A DNA stretch of 64,000 nt from Pseudaquabacterium pictum (GCF_005403045.1 NZ_BJCL01000001.1:124001-188000), one strand, 5' to 3'. Numbered from the stretch's first letter, positions 1-6,940 are shown. Made by a program: numbers and translations. The notes: a model not told the origin generated them from the letters alone.

Positions 1-209
1 AGCTGCAGCCGTTCGAAGGCGGGCAGCGGCCCGAACTCCAGCGCCAGCCGGGCGCCGGCTTGGATCGCGCCGTCCACACCATGCTGCTGTTCGGCGGTCA
101 GTGTGCCCAGCATGGATGCGCCGATCTGCAGGCCCGCCAGGGCGAAGGCTCGGAACTCCTCGGCTACGTCGCCGCCGCTGGTCTGGTTCGTGGTGGTCGT
201 GATGCTCAT
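1..209 (-). CDS. Hypothetical protein of the integrative element (partial)
   Basis: The frame opens with ATG at 207-209 and stays open for 69 codons to the left edge, so the C-terminus is missing. The product begins MSITTTTNQTSGGDVAEEF and continues as an alanine- and glycine-rich, probably helical sequence with no motif I recognise. It lies 18 bases after the stop of the 44-residue gene and is the last visible member of the element's operon. Reading-frame continuity, position and composition matching its neighbours support a real gene; function is unknown. Confidence 0.6.
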   Translation of the reverse strand, partial: MSITTTTNQTSGGDVAEEFRAFALAGLQIGASMLGTLTAEQQHGVDGAIQAGARLALEFGPLPAFERLQ

Positions 210-227
210 GGGTTAGGTCTTTCGTGT

Positions 228-362
228 TCAGGGGATCAGGCGGGCGACTCGCAGTGCCTGGCGCCGGCTCATGAATCGGCGAAGGGCGCGCTCTGCAGCG
301 CGGCGCCTGGCCCAGCGGTGCCGCAGGGGCTGCAGGCGGGCAAGTAGGGTGTGCAGAGCCAT
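228..362 (-). CDS. Very small basic protein of the integrative element
   Basis: This predicts 44 residues starting MALHTLLARLQPLRHR and ending in an arginine-rich stretch, giving a strongly basic, probably helical peptide. The start is chosen because GAGGGG, which overlaps the TGA of the upstream 80-residue gene, lies about 6 bases before ATG 360-362; a longer in-frame extension exists but would overlap that gene extensively. Small arginine-rich proteins in phage-like operons may bind nucleic acid, but no family is recognised. It could be an unused frame; operon position and ribosome binding site favour translation. Confidence 0.5.
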   Translation of the reverse strand: MALHTLLARLQPLRHRWARRRAAERALRRFMSRRQALRVARLIP

Positions 363-373
363 GGCGCAACCCC

Positions 374-616
374 TCACCGCCGGTCGCCGGCGCCGAAACG
401 CTGGGCCTCGGCGCGGAAGTGTTCGAGCATGTCGGCTTGGCCGGCCGCATCCAGCTGCAGGCACTCGGCCAGCAGCGCTGCGCGGTTTGATTCGTTGTCG
501 CCGCGCGCAGCGCAGGCGGCGCCGATGGCCTCGGCCAGGGCTCGGCTCAGGCTGTCTGGCGAGCCGAGAGGCTGCGGAGCCCCATAGCCAATGCCGATTG
601 CGTCATGTGTTGCCAT
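374..616 (-). CDS. Hypothetical acidic protein of the integrative element
   Basis: An 80-residue predicted protein, MATHDAIGIGYGAPQPLGSP onward, mainly helical and acidic through its middle. A run of nine G on the coding strand (624-632 as C) lies 7 bases before the ATG and is the only Shine-Dalgarno-like sequence. Its stop overlaps the ribosome binding site of the next small gene. No known family is recognised. It follows the wing-helix-type gene after a 162-base gap that contains part of a repeat cluster, so it may have its own promoter there. Confidence 0.6.
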   Translation of the reverse strand: MATHDAIGIGYGAPQPLGSPDSLSRALAEAIGAACAARGDNESNRAALLAECLQLDAAGQADMLEHFRAEAQRFGAGDRR

Positions 617-742
617 CGGATAGCCCCCCCCCTGAGTTTTGCCACGTTGCGAACGGAGGTAACGGACCGGTCTGCGGCAGTGCCCGCTTGGACTTTCTTG
701 CCCCCCCCTCCAAGGGCTGCCGCCCTACAGATGGCAGGTCTA

Positions 743-874
743 GATACGCTGCGCGGCGCGTAGCAGGCGCAGCGCATTTCAGCCCCCAACAGCTACGCAG
801 CGCATATCTGGAATTGATGGCTCTGCTACTTGCCGCGTAGCTGTAGCCAGCGCTTCTGCTACGTGCCGCGTAGC
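743..874. repeat. Cluster of GCTACGCGG-type repeats, possible origin iterons
   Basis: On the minus strand a 20-base unit starting GCTACGCGGCA occurs at 855-874 and 822-841 with one mismatch, and a related unit sharing the GCTACGCGSC core ends at 764. Core-to-core distances are 33 and 77 bases, both multiples of 11, so all copies face the same side of the helix. An inverted GCTACGCAGCGCA sits between them at 792-804. The first two units fall inside the end of the winged-helix-type gene, where they encode an 11-residue repeat. Phased repeats beside a possible initiator suggest replication iterons or operator sites; this is inference. Confidence 0.5.
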
Positions 875-1309
875 AGGCTGCGCACTCTTCACCCGGGATG
901 GCCGCACATACGGCACGGGGCGCATGTATGCGCGCCTGTGCAAGGTCTCGTAGCTTCGAGGGCTGAAGTCCAAGCCATCCGACTGATCGAGGGCAAGCCA
1001 CGTCAGCGCATGCCATGCCGCGCGATTCGGGAATCCGCCCTTGCGGACCTCCGCCAACAGGCCGCACGCGATCAGCTCTTGGCGCGCCTGCCCGATCACA
1101 GCAGGGCTCTTCCAGCCTTGCCGGCTCAGGTGATCCAGCGTGGCCACCAAGCGCCCGTTGTTGCGCCCGGTGTACTGGCAGGCAATGTCGATCAACAGGG
1201 ACCGTGCGGTGTGGCCTGCCTGAGCCCAGCCCGGGCTCTGTAGCACCACATGTGGCAGGGCTAGAAATTGCCCGCCGTCGCGCGCGGATCGACTGGACTG
1301 CTTGGCCAT
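779..1309 (-). CDS. Winged-helix-type protein, possible replication initiator or regulator
   Basis: A 176-residue protein. Residues about 36-95 read like a phage winged-helix domain: a helical stretch (SLLIDIACQYTGRNNG), then LVATLDHLSRQGWKSPAVIG and a wing-like EVRKGGFPNRAAWHALTW. The tail from about 140 holds an 11-residue repeat, ATRHVAE (146-152) and ATRQVAE (157-163), encoded by the DNA repeats noted separately. ATG 1307-1309 directly abuts the stop of the upstream gene, so translation is coupled. A DNA-binding role is inferred from the fold-like pattern; an initiator with origin repeats inside its gene, as in lambda O, is a hypothesis. Confidence 0.6.
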   Translation of the reverse strand: MAKQSSRSARDGGQFLALPHVVLQSPGWAQAGHTARSLLIDIACQYTGRNNGRLVATLDHLSRQGWKSPAVIGQARQELIACGLLAEVRKGGFPNRAAWHALTWLALDQSDGLDFSPRSYETLHRRAYMRPVPYVRPSRVKSAQPATRHVAEALATATRQVAEPSIPDMRCVAVGG

Positions 1310-1606
1310 TCATCGGCACCCACCTGCGGTTGCAGCAGGCCCGGCTGGCATGTCTTCCCACGGTGGGACCAGGCTCGCTGCGCTGCGCATGGTGGCTGCT
1401 GGCGTCGGTGTGGCCGGTCGCACCGTGGTCACTTCACCCGGTAGGTGCTCCCATGGCGGCACTTCCAATGGTGCAGGCCGGCTGATGACAGGCGCTGCGC
1501 CCGGCTCGTACTCCCACGGCGGCACGGTCCATGCAGCTCGAGCTGCGGTGTCGGTTCGCTCTGCCAACGATGGACCCCGGCGCCACCGATGCCCCGGGGC
1601 CATCAT
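1310..1606 (-). CDS. Small proline-rich protein with three VPPWE motifs
   Basis: A 98-residue, probably disordered protein rich in Pro, Ala and Thr. The pentapeptide VPPWE occurs at residues 28-32, 49-53 and 80-84, each followed by two residues and a proline (YEP, HLP, DMP). Repeated short motifs on a disordered chain usually act as multivalent docking sites, but no partner is known and I do not recognise the family. Its ATG overlaps the preceding stop as ATGA, and its own stop abuts the next ATG, so it sits in a strictly coupled trio between an excisionase-like and a winged-helix-type gene. Confidence 0.6.
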   Translation of the reverse strand: MMAPGHRWRRGPSLAERTDTAARAAWTVPPWEYEPGAAPVISRPAPLEVPPWEHLPGEVTTVRPATPTPAATMRSAASLVPPWEDMPAGPAATAGGCR

Positions 1607-1848
1607 GCCGCCCCGCGGTTCTGCCTGGCGGTTGCCATGCGCTTGCCGATCTCGACCACAGCACGGTCAAACGCCGCCGGGTCGACCAGCTTGCGGCCGT
1701 TCGGCATCAGGACGGCGCCGCACTCGATCAGCTCGGCGCGGTGCTGGCGCTCGAACCATCGCAGGGACTCGACGCCAGGGAAAATCTGCGACCGCTTGGC
1801 GACGTAGTCCGCCGGGGTCATCAGGTCGAGAGGTTGAATGGTGTTCAT
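1603..1848 (-). CDS. Excisionase/AlpA-like small DNA-binding protein
   Basis: An 81-residue protein starting MNTIQPLDLMTPADYVAKRS. The pattern of a short leader, MTPADYVAKR, a central WFERQHRAELIECGAV and a basic end (VVEIGKRMATARQNR) resembles small helix-turn-helix proteins of integrative elements that identify themselves as excisionase, AlpA or MerR-like. The start at 1848 is preferred over an upstream one because GGAG lies about 9 bases before it. It overlaps the next gene by 4 bases. Likely role: directionality factor for the integrase or regulator of element genes; this is inference from size, pattern and position. Confidence 0.6.
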   Translation of the reverse strand: MNTIQPLDLMTPADYVAKRSQIFPGVESLRWFERQHRAELIECGAVLMPNGRKLVDPAAFDRAVVEIGKRMATARQNRGAA

Positions 1849-1887
1849 CGGTGTTGCTCCGGTGCGTTGACGGTCCCGCCAGGAACC

Positions 1888-1905
1888 TTGCACCGATTGC
1901 ACCGC
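1888..1905. promoter_or_regulatory. Tandem 9-base repeat upstream of the excisionase-like gene
   Basis: TTGCACCGA and TTGCACCGC lie head to tail in the 96-base gap between the 217-residue gene and the excisionase-like gene. This is one of only two gaps of any size in the element's operon, so an internal promoter with an operator is plausible. No convincing -10 box was identified. Confidence 0.3.
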
Positions 1906-1944
1906 TCAACACCTAATCACACCATGCGCCTATGCGCGCCTAGA

Positions 1945-2598
1945 TCACCCAAGAAAGCCCAGGTAAAGCCCGGTGTCTGAGGGGTGGCTTTGCCGCCAGT
2001 TCGCCAGCGCCTGCAGCAGCGAGCGCACGTCCGAGCGGGCCAGCCCGCCCGCCTGCAGAAACACCGCGAACGCCGCGCCCATCTTCGAGTCGGCCGACCG
2101 TGCATCCTTGATGCCGCACGCCATCAGGGCCAGGCGGAACACATCGCAGGCGACTGCGTGGCGGTCATCCAGCTGACGGCCTGGCGGTACAGGCATAGCG
2201 CCCAAGCGCAGCGCTGCGGCCTGCAGCTGGTAGAGGCTCACCACCAAATCACTCAACGACAGCCGCTCATCATCAAAGGGCGGCGGAAGAACAGAGTTTT
2301 CAGCAGCCGCCTGCTCTATGAGGAACTGAAGCATCGAGTCAGTGTGCGACTTGTGGCTGATGGCCCCCAGTGCCGCCAGCAACTCGCCCGACGCGGCCTC
2401 GACGCGCCGGAATCGGTGCTTGCGATCCCTCGCGCTGAATGCCTCCAGGCCGCCCCCTTCCAGCAGATCGGCCAGCAGGTACTCCGCCCAGCCGATCAGC
2501 CACGCCGCCCGCTCCGCATCCCCGACCAGCGCGGCAAGCTCACGCCGGGCCAGGACAGGCAGGCGCCAGCCGCTAGGAACGACTGGCGCAGCTCTCAC
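1945..2598 (-). CDS. Hypothetical protein downstream of the integrase
   Basis: A 217-residue, largely helical protein with no recognised domain. Visible blocks include ELAALVGDAERAAWLIGWAE near the start and DDERLSLSDLVVSLYQLQAA near residue 110. The start codon is GTG inside GTGA, overlapping the integrase stop by four bases, so translation is coupled to the integrase. Stable co-occurrence with integrase genes would suggest a role in recombination control or element maintenance, but nothing in the sequence shows it directly. Confidence 0.65.
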   Translation of the reverse strand: MRAAPVVPSGWRLPVLARRELAALVGDAERAAWLIGWAEYLLADLLEGGGLEAFSARDRKHRFRRVEAASGELLAALGAISHKSHTDSMLQFLIEQAAAENSVLPPPFDDERLSLSDLVVSLYQLQAAALRLGAMPVPPGRQLDDRHAVACDVFRLALMACGIKDARSADSKMGAAFAVFLQAGGLARSDVRSLLQALANWRQSHPSDTGLYLGFLG

Positions 2599-3572
2599 CG
2601 CAGATCGCCCAACACGCGATTAACCAGGGCCGTGCGGTGCCCGGCGGCCAGGTGGCTGTAGCGCTTCGTCATGGCGATCTGACGATGGCCCAGCAGGTCG
2701 CCAATCTCCAGCAACGTGGCGCCGTTCTGGGCCAGCAGGCTGGCGCAGGAATGCCGCAGGGCATGGAAGCAGAAATCCCGCAGCTTCGCCGCCCGCATGG
2801 CTTCGTGCCACCGCCCCTCGAAGGCATAGGGCAGGGTGGGCGCCTTCGCCTTGCCGAACACCAGCTCAGGCCCCTGCCGCTCGGGCTTGAAGCGCTCCAG
2901 CTCGGCCACCACCGCCGGCACCAGCGGCAAGGCCTTGGGGTCGCCGTTCTTCGTGCGCCCGACGTGCACCAGCTGGCGCGCCAGGTCGACATCGCACCAG
3001 CGCAGCCCCAGCAGCTCACCTTTGCGCGCGCCGGTGGTCAGCGCCAGCAGCACGATCAGGTACAGGCGCGGCCACTTCGACGCCTTGCAGGCGGCCAGCA
3101 GGCGCACCCGTTCGTCGTCGCTCAGGAACCGGGTGCGGTCGTTGTTCTCAGGCTTGCGCTCGATACGCCGGCCCGGGTGGTCCCAGCCCTTTGGCGCCAC
3201 GCGCTTGCGGATCGACCAGGTGAACACCGCCGAGATGGACGCGGCGTAGCGGTTGACGGTGGCAGGCGCCATCGGCTTGCGCTTGGCCCGGTAGATCGGC
3301 TGGCCGTCGGCATCCTTGCCGGCGTAGTAGCGGGCGGATCGGTCGGCCAGGGTCTCCAGCGCGATGTGCAGGTGGTCGTCGGTCACCTCATCGAGCCGGT
3401 GGGCGCCGATCTGCCGGGCCCACCAGCCCAGGCGCTGCACCCGGGTGCAGTCGCGCCCGGCGTACTGCGCCATGTAGTGGTCGATCAGCGCTGCGATGGT
3501 GATGGAGCCATCGCGCATCGGCAGGGCCGCCGTGGCGCCGTCGTTCGTCGTGGTGGTCACCGGCTCAGCCAT
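2595..3572 (-). CDS. Tyrosine-type site-specific integrase
   Basis: A 325-residue phage-type recombinase. Residues about 20-130 form the core-binding domain, and the catalytic domain holds the full active site: R183 (TGARKGELLGL), K208 (RTKNGDPKALPL), H270 and R273 (HALRHSCASLL), H296 (DLLGHRQIAMT) and the nucleophile Y305 (KRYSHL). Such enzymes insert and excise elements at short sites, often tRNA 3' ends, consistent with the tRNA-Asn gene nearby. It is unusual in being third in an operon rather than next to the attachment site. It overlaps the upstream gene by 8 bases and the downstream gene by 4. It appears intact. Confidence 0.95.
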   Translation of the reverse strand: MAEPVTTTTNDGATAALPMRDGSITIAALIDHYMAQYAGRDCTRVQRLGWWARQIGAHRLDEVTDDHLHIALETLADRSARYYAGKDADGQPIYRAKRKPMAPATVNRYAASISAVFTWSIRKRVAPKGWDHPGRRIERKPENNDRTRFLSDDERVRLLAACKASKWPRLYLIVLLALTTGARKGELLGLRWCDVDLARQLVHVGRTKNGDPKALPLVPAVVAELERFKPERQGPELVFGKAKAPTLPYAFEGRWHEAMRAAKLRDFCFHALRHSCASLLAQNGATLLEIGDLLGHRQIAMTKRYSHLAAGHRTALVNRVLGDLR

Positions 3573-3882
3573 GGGTGGCTCCCTGCTCTGCGCCGTTCGG
3601 GGCGGTCAACCAAGCCGGCCAGTGCGCAGCATCACCGTGCACCACCTCGGCCAGCTCCTGCACGGCTGGATCATCGCCACCCAGGACACCCAAGACGGCG
3701 TCGTTGAGGGTGTTCGCCCGCTCGACGATGCTGCGCCACACCGGCAGCGCTTCGTCGCGCTGGGCGTCGACGCGCAGTGACCGCGCCAGGTAACACAGCA
3801 ACTCGCTCAGCTCACACGATGCCCCATGCGCCAGCCGCGTGCGCAGCTCGGCCGGCCGCAGGATGTCGGCGGGCCGGCTCAC
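3565..3882 (-). CDS. Hypothetical helical protein upstream of the integrase
   Basis: A 105-residue protein beginning MSRPADILRPAELRTRL. It looks mostly helical, with SELLCYLARSLRVDAQRDEA and a following segment around WRSIVERANTLNDAVLGVLG. No family is recognised. It overlaps the upstream gene by 4 bases (ATGA) and the integrase by 8, a spacing that strongly implies joint translation. A regulatory partner of the integrase is possible but unsupported beyond position. Confidence 0.65.
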   Translation of the reverse strand: MSRPADILRPAELRTRLAHGASCELSELLCYLARSLRVDAQRDEALPVWRSIVERANTLNDAVLGVLGGDDPAVQELAEVVHGDAAHWPAWLTAPNGAEQGATHG

Positions 3883-4469
3883 AGGGCACCGCCTGCGGCC
3901 TGGGCTGCTGCTGTGCGCTTGGCCAGCTTTGCGCGCTGCATGCGGTCGGTGAAGACGGCCTTGCGCGTGGCCTCCTGCACCTGCCAGCGGCCGCGCCGCT
4001 GCCTGGCGTCAGCCAGGGCAACGTCGGCCATCTGCTCATGGTCGACCGCGCCAGCCCCGGCGCGCAGCATGTCGACGGCCAGGCGCAGGAAAGCGACGGC
4101 AGCGCCGCGCCGGCCGCTGGTGTCGTCGCGGTCGGCGGCAATGGCGCCGGCCTCGACGATGACGTCCAGCACGACATCACGACGGCCAGCCTGCAGCGTG
4201 GCATTGCCCTGGGCATCGGCCAGGAACCGCATGCATTGCCGGAAGACCTCGCCGCCGGTGACGTGGCCGTCTTCGTAGGTCTGCGCCTGCAGATCGAAGT
4301 GACAACGCCACGGCGCCCGACCATCTTGGTCGGTGACAAACGGCAGGCACGGGAAGGGCAGCACCTTGGGGCCAAGGGCTGGCTGCGCTTTGCGCGTGGT
4401 TTTCGGCGCGGTGGCAGTGCTGGCGGACACTGCCGGGCGAAAACCGGGGGACTGGATAGCTTGGGACAT
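3879..4469 (-). CDS. Hypothetical protein, first gene of the element operon
   Basis: A 196-residue protein. The first 30 residues are low-complexity (Ala, Thr, Lys, Pro); the middle reads FDLQAQTYEDGHVTGGEVFR and then helices; the C-terminus is rich in Arg, Lys and Ala. No family is recognised. A perfect AGGAGG at 4478-4483 precedes ATG by 8 bases, the best ribosome binding site in the element, marking the operon start. A 24-base palindrome lies immediately upstream of that site. The conserved-looking core and basic tail would suit nucleic-acid binding, but this is speculation. Confidence 0.65.
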   Translation of the reverse strand: MSQAIQSPGFRPAVSASTATAPKTTRKAQPALGPKVLPFPCLPFVTDQDGRAPWRCHFDLQAQTYEDGHVTGGEVFRQCMRFLADAQGNATLQAGRRDVVLDVIVEAGAIAADRDDTSGRRGAAVAFLRLAVDMLRAGAGAVDHEQMADVALADARQRRGRWQVQEATRKAVFTDRMQRAKLAKRTAAAQAAGGAL

Positions 4470-4488
4470 CTCGGTAACCTCCTAGACC

Positions 4489-4512
4489 GTCCGCCTGAAA
4501 TCACCGGCGGAC
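4489..4512. promoter_or_regulatory. GTCCGCC-N10-GGCGGAC palindrome, candidate operator
   Basis: Perfect 7-base arms separated by 10 bases sit just upstream of the operon's strong ribosome binding site. A TTGACG hexamer (minus strand, 4536-4541) about 24 bases further upstream could be a -35 box, although the matching -10 is poor. Size and spacing fit a dimeric repressor controlling the element operon. Confidence 0.4.
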
Positions 4513-4516
4513 TAAG

Positions 4517-4589
4517 TGAGGGGTACCTGAGGGACCGTCAACGCATGGAGCTTTGCTGAGGGGTGACAAGCACTTGCGTGCTTGTCACC
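4517..4589. repeat. TGAGGGG repeats and 28-base hairpin at the element boundary
   Basis: TGAGGGGT occurs at 4517-4524 and 4557-4564, and TGAGGGAC at 4528-4535. Directly beside the tRNA end, 4562-4589 forms a perfect 12-base-pair stem with a TTGC loop. No T-run follows on either strand, so it is not a clear intrinsic terminator. Between an integrase operon and its probable attachment site, these could be integrase arm sites or a processing hairpin for the tRNA transcript. Confidence 0.4.
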
Positions 4590-4598
4590 GTCAGACTT

Positions 4599-4674
4599 TG
4601 GCTCCCCGACCTGGGCTCGAACCAGGGACCTACGGATTAACAGTCCGGCGCTCTACCGACTGAGCTATCGGGGA
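4599..4674 (-). tRNA. tRNA-Asn (GTT)
   Basis: A 76-base cloverleaf including an encoded CCA end. The acceptor arms TCCCCGA and TCGGGGA pair perfectly, the D-loop carries AGCTCAGTCGGTAGAGC, the T-arm carries GGTTCGAGCCC, and the anticodon GTT lies at 4639-4641. The gene ends facing the integrase operon, so its 3' half is the likely attachment-site core of the element. The gene is complete on this side, as expected when integration reconstitutes it. Confidence 0.97.
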
Positions 4675-4712
4675 ACAGAGCCTCGCAGTATAGCCAGAAA
4701 AATCAGTCCCCG

Positions 4713-6869
4713 TCAAAAAGACAGCTGCGCCGAGGCGTGCAAAGTGCGCGGCGCCAGGGGGTACAGGTAGGCATGGTCGTATTGGTAGGGCGCTTCCTGC
4801 CAGGCGCGGCGGTTGGCCAGGTTGTCGATGCCGGCGCGCCACACCACGGTGCGGCCGGCCAGGCGCTGGGTGTAGCGCGCGCCGACGTCCAGGCGGGTCC
4901 AGCCCGGCGTGGCCACGCTGTTGTCGGGCAGCACCTGGCGGTCGCCTTCATGGGTGATGAAGGCCAGCAGGGCCAGGCCAGGCACCTGGCCCAGGTTGTA
5001 CGCGGCCTGCAGCTTCAGGCTGCGCGCCGGCACGTTGGTCGGGCGCAGGCCGTTCAGGCTGGCATCGGTCGAGCCCTCGCGCCTGGCCTTCAGCAGCATG
5101 GCGCTGCCACGCAGGTTGAGCGGCCCGATGCGCCAGTCGGCCTCGGCCTCGATGCCGCGGTGGCGCGCCGCACCGTCGATCTGCCGGGTGCAGCTGCCGG
5201 CCGTGCTGCCGCAACTCCCCACATCGCGCCATGCCGGGCGGCGGATGTCGAAGGCCGCCACGCGCCAGTCCAGCGACGGGCCGCTGTGCTTGTAGCCCAG
5301 CTCGACCTGCCGGCTCTTCAGGGCCGGCAGGGCCTCGCCCGGGCCGTTGTAGCGGCTGCGGTTGGGCACCACCTCCGACTCGATGCCCTGGCCCCAGCTC
5401 AGGTAGGCCTGGCCCTCCGCGGTCAGCGCATGGCTCAGCGCCAGCCAGGGCGTGGTGAACGATTGGCTGTAGCCGGTCTGGCGCGAGCCATCGGTGCGCA
5501 CGCTCTCCCGGTGCAGGCGGGTGTGGCGCAGGCCTGCCCACAGGCTCCATTGCGGCGAGAGCGTCACCGCGTCCTGCAGGTGCAGTTCGGTGGTGCGTTC
5601 GTCGCGGTTGGTGTTCTCGTCGGTCAGGCGGGGGTCGGCTGGCAGCTGGACGCTGCCGTCCACCTGGCCATTGCCCACCCAGTTGTAGGCCTGGCGGTTG
5701 AAGCGGGCCTGGTAGCGTGTGGCCATCAACCCGGCGCTGTAGCGGTGCCGGGTGCCGGCCAAGGTGGCCTGGCCGCTGACGGCCAGGTCGATGGCGCTGC
5801 TGGTGCGGCGCTCGCCCTCGCTGCGGAAGTCGTAGAGGTCGAAGCTGCCGTCGCTGCAGTAGGTGTAGGGTGGGATGAAGTCGGGGTTCTCGGCGCCGCA
5901 GGCGAAGGGGAAGGCGATGCGGTCGTCGCTGTGCAGGCGCTGCTGCATGGCATGGGCCACCAGCTGGGTGTCGCGGTCCAGGTCCTGCGTGTAGCGCAGT
6001 GACGCGGTGCGGCCGCTCATCACCACCGGCAGGCTCCAGGCCTGGTTGTTCAGGCTCAGACGCGGGTCGACGCTGCTGGCGTCCGGCAGGCGCCTGCCCA
6101 GCAGGCTGAAGCCGGGCGTGCTGGGCTGTGATTGCCGGCTCAGTTCCACCTCGGCCTCCAGCAGGCTGCCACGGCTGGGCTGCGCCTCCACCGCCAGGGC
6201 CAGCATGCGGCGCTGGCCGTCGGCATGGCGGGTGAGCGGGTCCAGGTGCTCGATGTCGGCGTTCAGGCGCCAGCCGAAGCCGTCGGCACGCCGGCCCAGG
6301 TCCACCGCCACGCCGAGGCTGTTGCGCTCGGTCCATGCCAGCGTGGCCGTGCCCACGTTGTCCTTGGGCCGCTTGACGACGAGGTTGACCAACCCGCCCG
6401 GCGCGCTGGTGCCGGCCTGCAGGCCGCTGGTGCCTTTGAGGATCTCGATCGCCTGCTTGTTGCCGTTGGCGATCACCGTCTCGGCATTGATCGGCAGCCC
6501 GTCGCGGCGGTAGTTGAAGCGGTTGTCCAGCGTGAAGCCGCGCACCGCCAGCTGTCCCCAGTAGCCGGGCGCGTTGTAGGCGTCGGTGGTGCCGGCGTCC
6601 AGCCGGGTCAGGTCGGCGATGCCGGTGATGCCGGCATCCTGCAGCGCATTCGCGTTGAGCACGGTGGCCGAGAACGGTGACTTCGACAGTGGCACGTCGC
6701 CGAAGCCGGCCACGCTGGCGGGGCCGGCGCTGCGGCCGCTCACGGTGACGGTTTGCACGGCGGGATCGGCCGTCTGGGCCTGGGTCGCCGCGCTGCAGGC
6801 CAGCAGCGCGGCACAGGCCAGGCGGTGGAGCTGGTGCGTGGATGAAACGGAAACGGAACGGAATGCCAT
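4713..6869 (-). CDS. TonB-dependent outer-membrane receptor, probably for thiamine or a precursor
   Basis: A 718-residue receptor. The start at 6869 is chosen because it gives a signal peptide (hydrophobic LACAALLACSAATQA, cleavage near residue 31); an in-frame GTG 51 bases upstream would lengthen it. A TonB-box-like VQTVTVSG follows, then a plug domain (SKSPFSATVLNANALQDAG; PINAETVIANGNKQAIEILK) and a beta-barrel ending in aromatic phenylalanine, typical of outer-membrane proteins. By sequence it resembles FhuA/Fiu-type siderophore receptors. However, a TPP riboswitch precedes it, so the likely cargo is thiamine, a phosphate ester or a pyrimidine precursor. The substrate call rests on the riboswitch. 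Confidence 0.9.
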   Translation of the reverse strand: MAFRSVSVSSTHQLHRLACAALLACSAATQAQTADPAVQTVTVSGRSAGPASVAGFGDVPLSKSPFSATVLNANALQDAGITGIADLTRLDAGTTDAYNAPGYWGQLAVRGFTLDNRFNYRRDGLPINAETVIANGNKQAIEILKGTSGLQAGTSAPGGLVNLVVKRPKDNVGTATLAWTERNSLGVAVDLGRRADGFGWRLNADIEHLDPLTRHADGQRRMLALAVEAQPSRGSLLEAEVELSRQSQPSTPGFSLLGRRLPDASSVDPRLSLNNQAWSLPVVMSGRTASLRYTQDLDRDTQLVAHAMQQRLHSDDRIAFPFACGAENPDFIPPYTYCSDGSFDLYDFRSEGERRTSSAIDLAVSGQATLAGTRHRYSAGLMATRYQARFNRQAYNWVGNGQVDGSVQLPADPRLTDENTNRDERTTELHLQDAVTLSPQWSLWAGLRHTRLHRESVRTDGSRQTGYSQSFTTPWLALSHALTAEGQAYLSWGQGIESEVVPNRSRYNGPGEALPALKSRQVELGYKHSGPSLDWRVAAFDIRRPAWRDVGSCGSTAGSCTRQIDGAARHRGIEAEADWRIGPLNLRGSAMLLKARREGSTDASLNGLRPTNVPARSLKLQAAYNLGQVPGLALLAFITHEGDRQVLPDNSVATPGWTRLDVGARYTQRLAGRTVVWRAGIDNLANRRAWQEAPYQYDHAYLYPLAPRTLHASAQLSF

Positions 6870-6940
6870 CGTGGTGCTTTCAAGGCGATGGCAGGTGGGC
6901 AAACGCTGGACGACGCGCACGGAGAACCCGTGGCCGGATC

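Larger units (their letters stand above)
1..4598. mobile_element. One end of a tRNA-Asn-inserted integrative element
   Basis: Ten codirectional minus-strand genes start about 130 bases from the 3' end of a tRNA-Asn gene and run off the left edge. The third gene is a complete tyrosine integrase; tRNA 3' ends are classic attachment sites for this family. Neighbouring genes mostly overlap by 1-8 bases or abut, typical of phage or satellite DNA, while everything right of the tRNA is ordinary chromosomal metabolism. No capsid, terminase, portal, relaxase or conjugation gene is visible, so a phage satellite, an integrative plasmid-like element or the end of a larger island are all possible. The second attachment site is outside the window. 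Confidence 0.7.

Noticed and set aside
60-347. Plus-strand 95-codon frame at the left edge
   Set aside because: It is opposite the minus-strand element genes, with no ribosome binding site and unnatural composition.
603-1361. 252-codon frame overlapping the winged-helix gene
   Set aside because: It overlaps the alternative frame that abuts its upstream gene exactly, has winged-helix-like features and lies in the coupled operon; this frame is Arg/Ser/Cys-rich noise.
4562-4589. Hairpin beside tRNA-Asn as an intrinsic terminator
   Set aside because: The stem is strong but no T-run follows on either strand, so it was listed as a structural/attachment-region feature instead.
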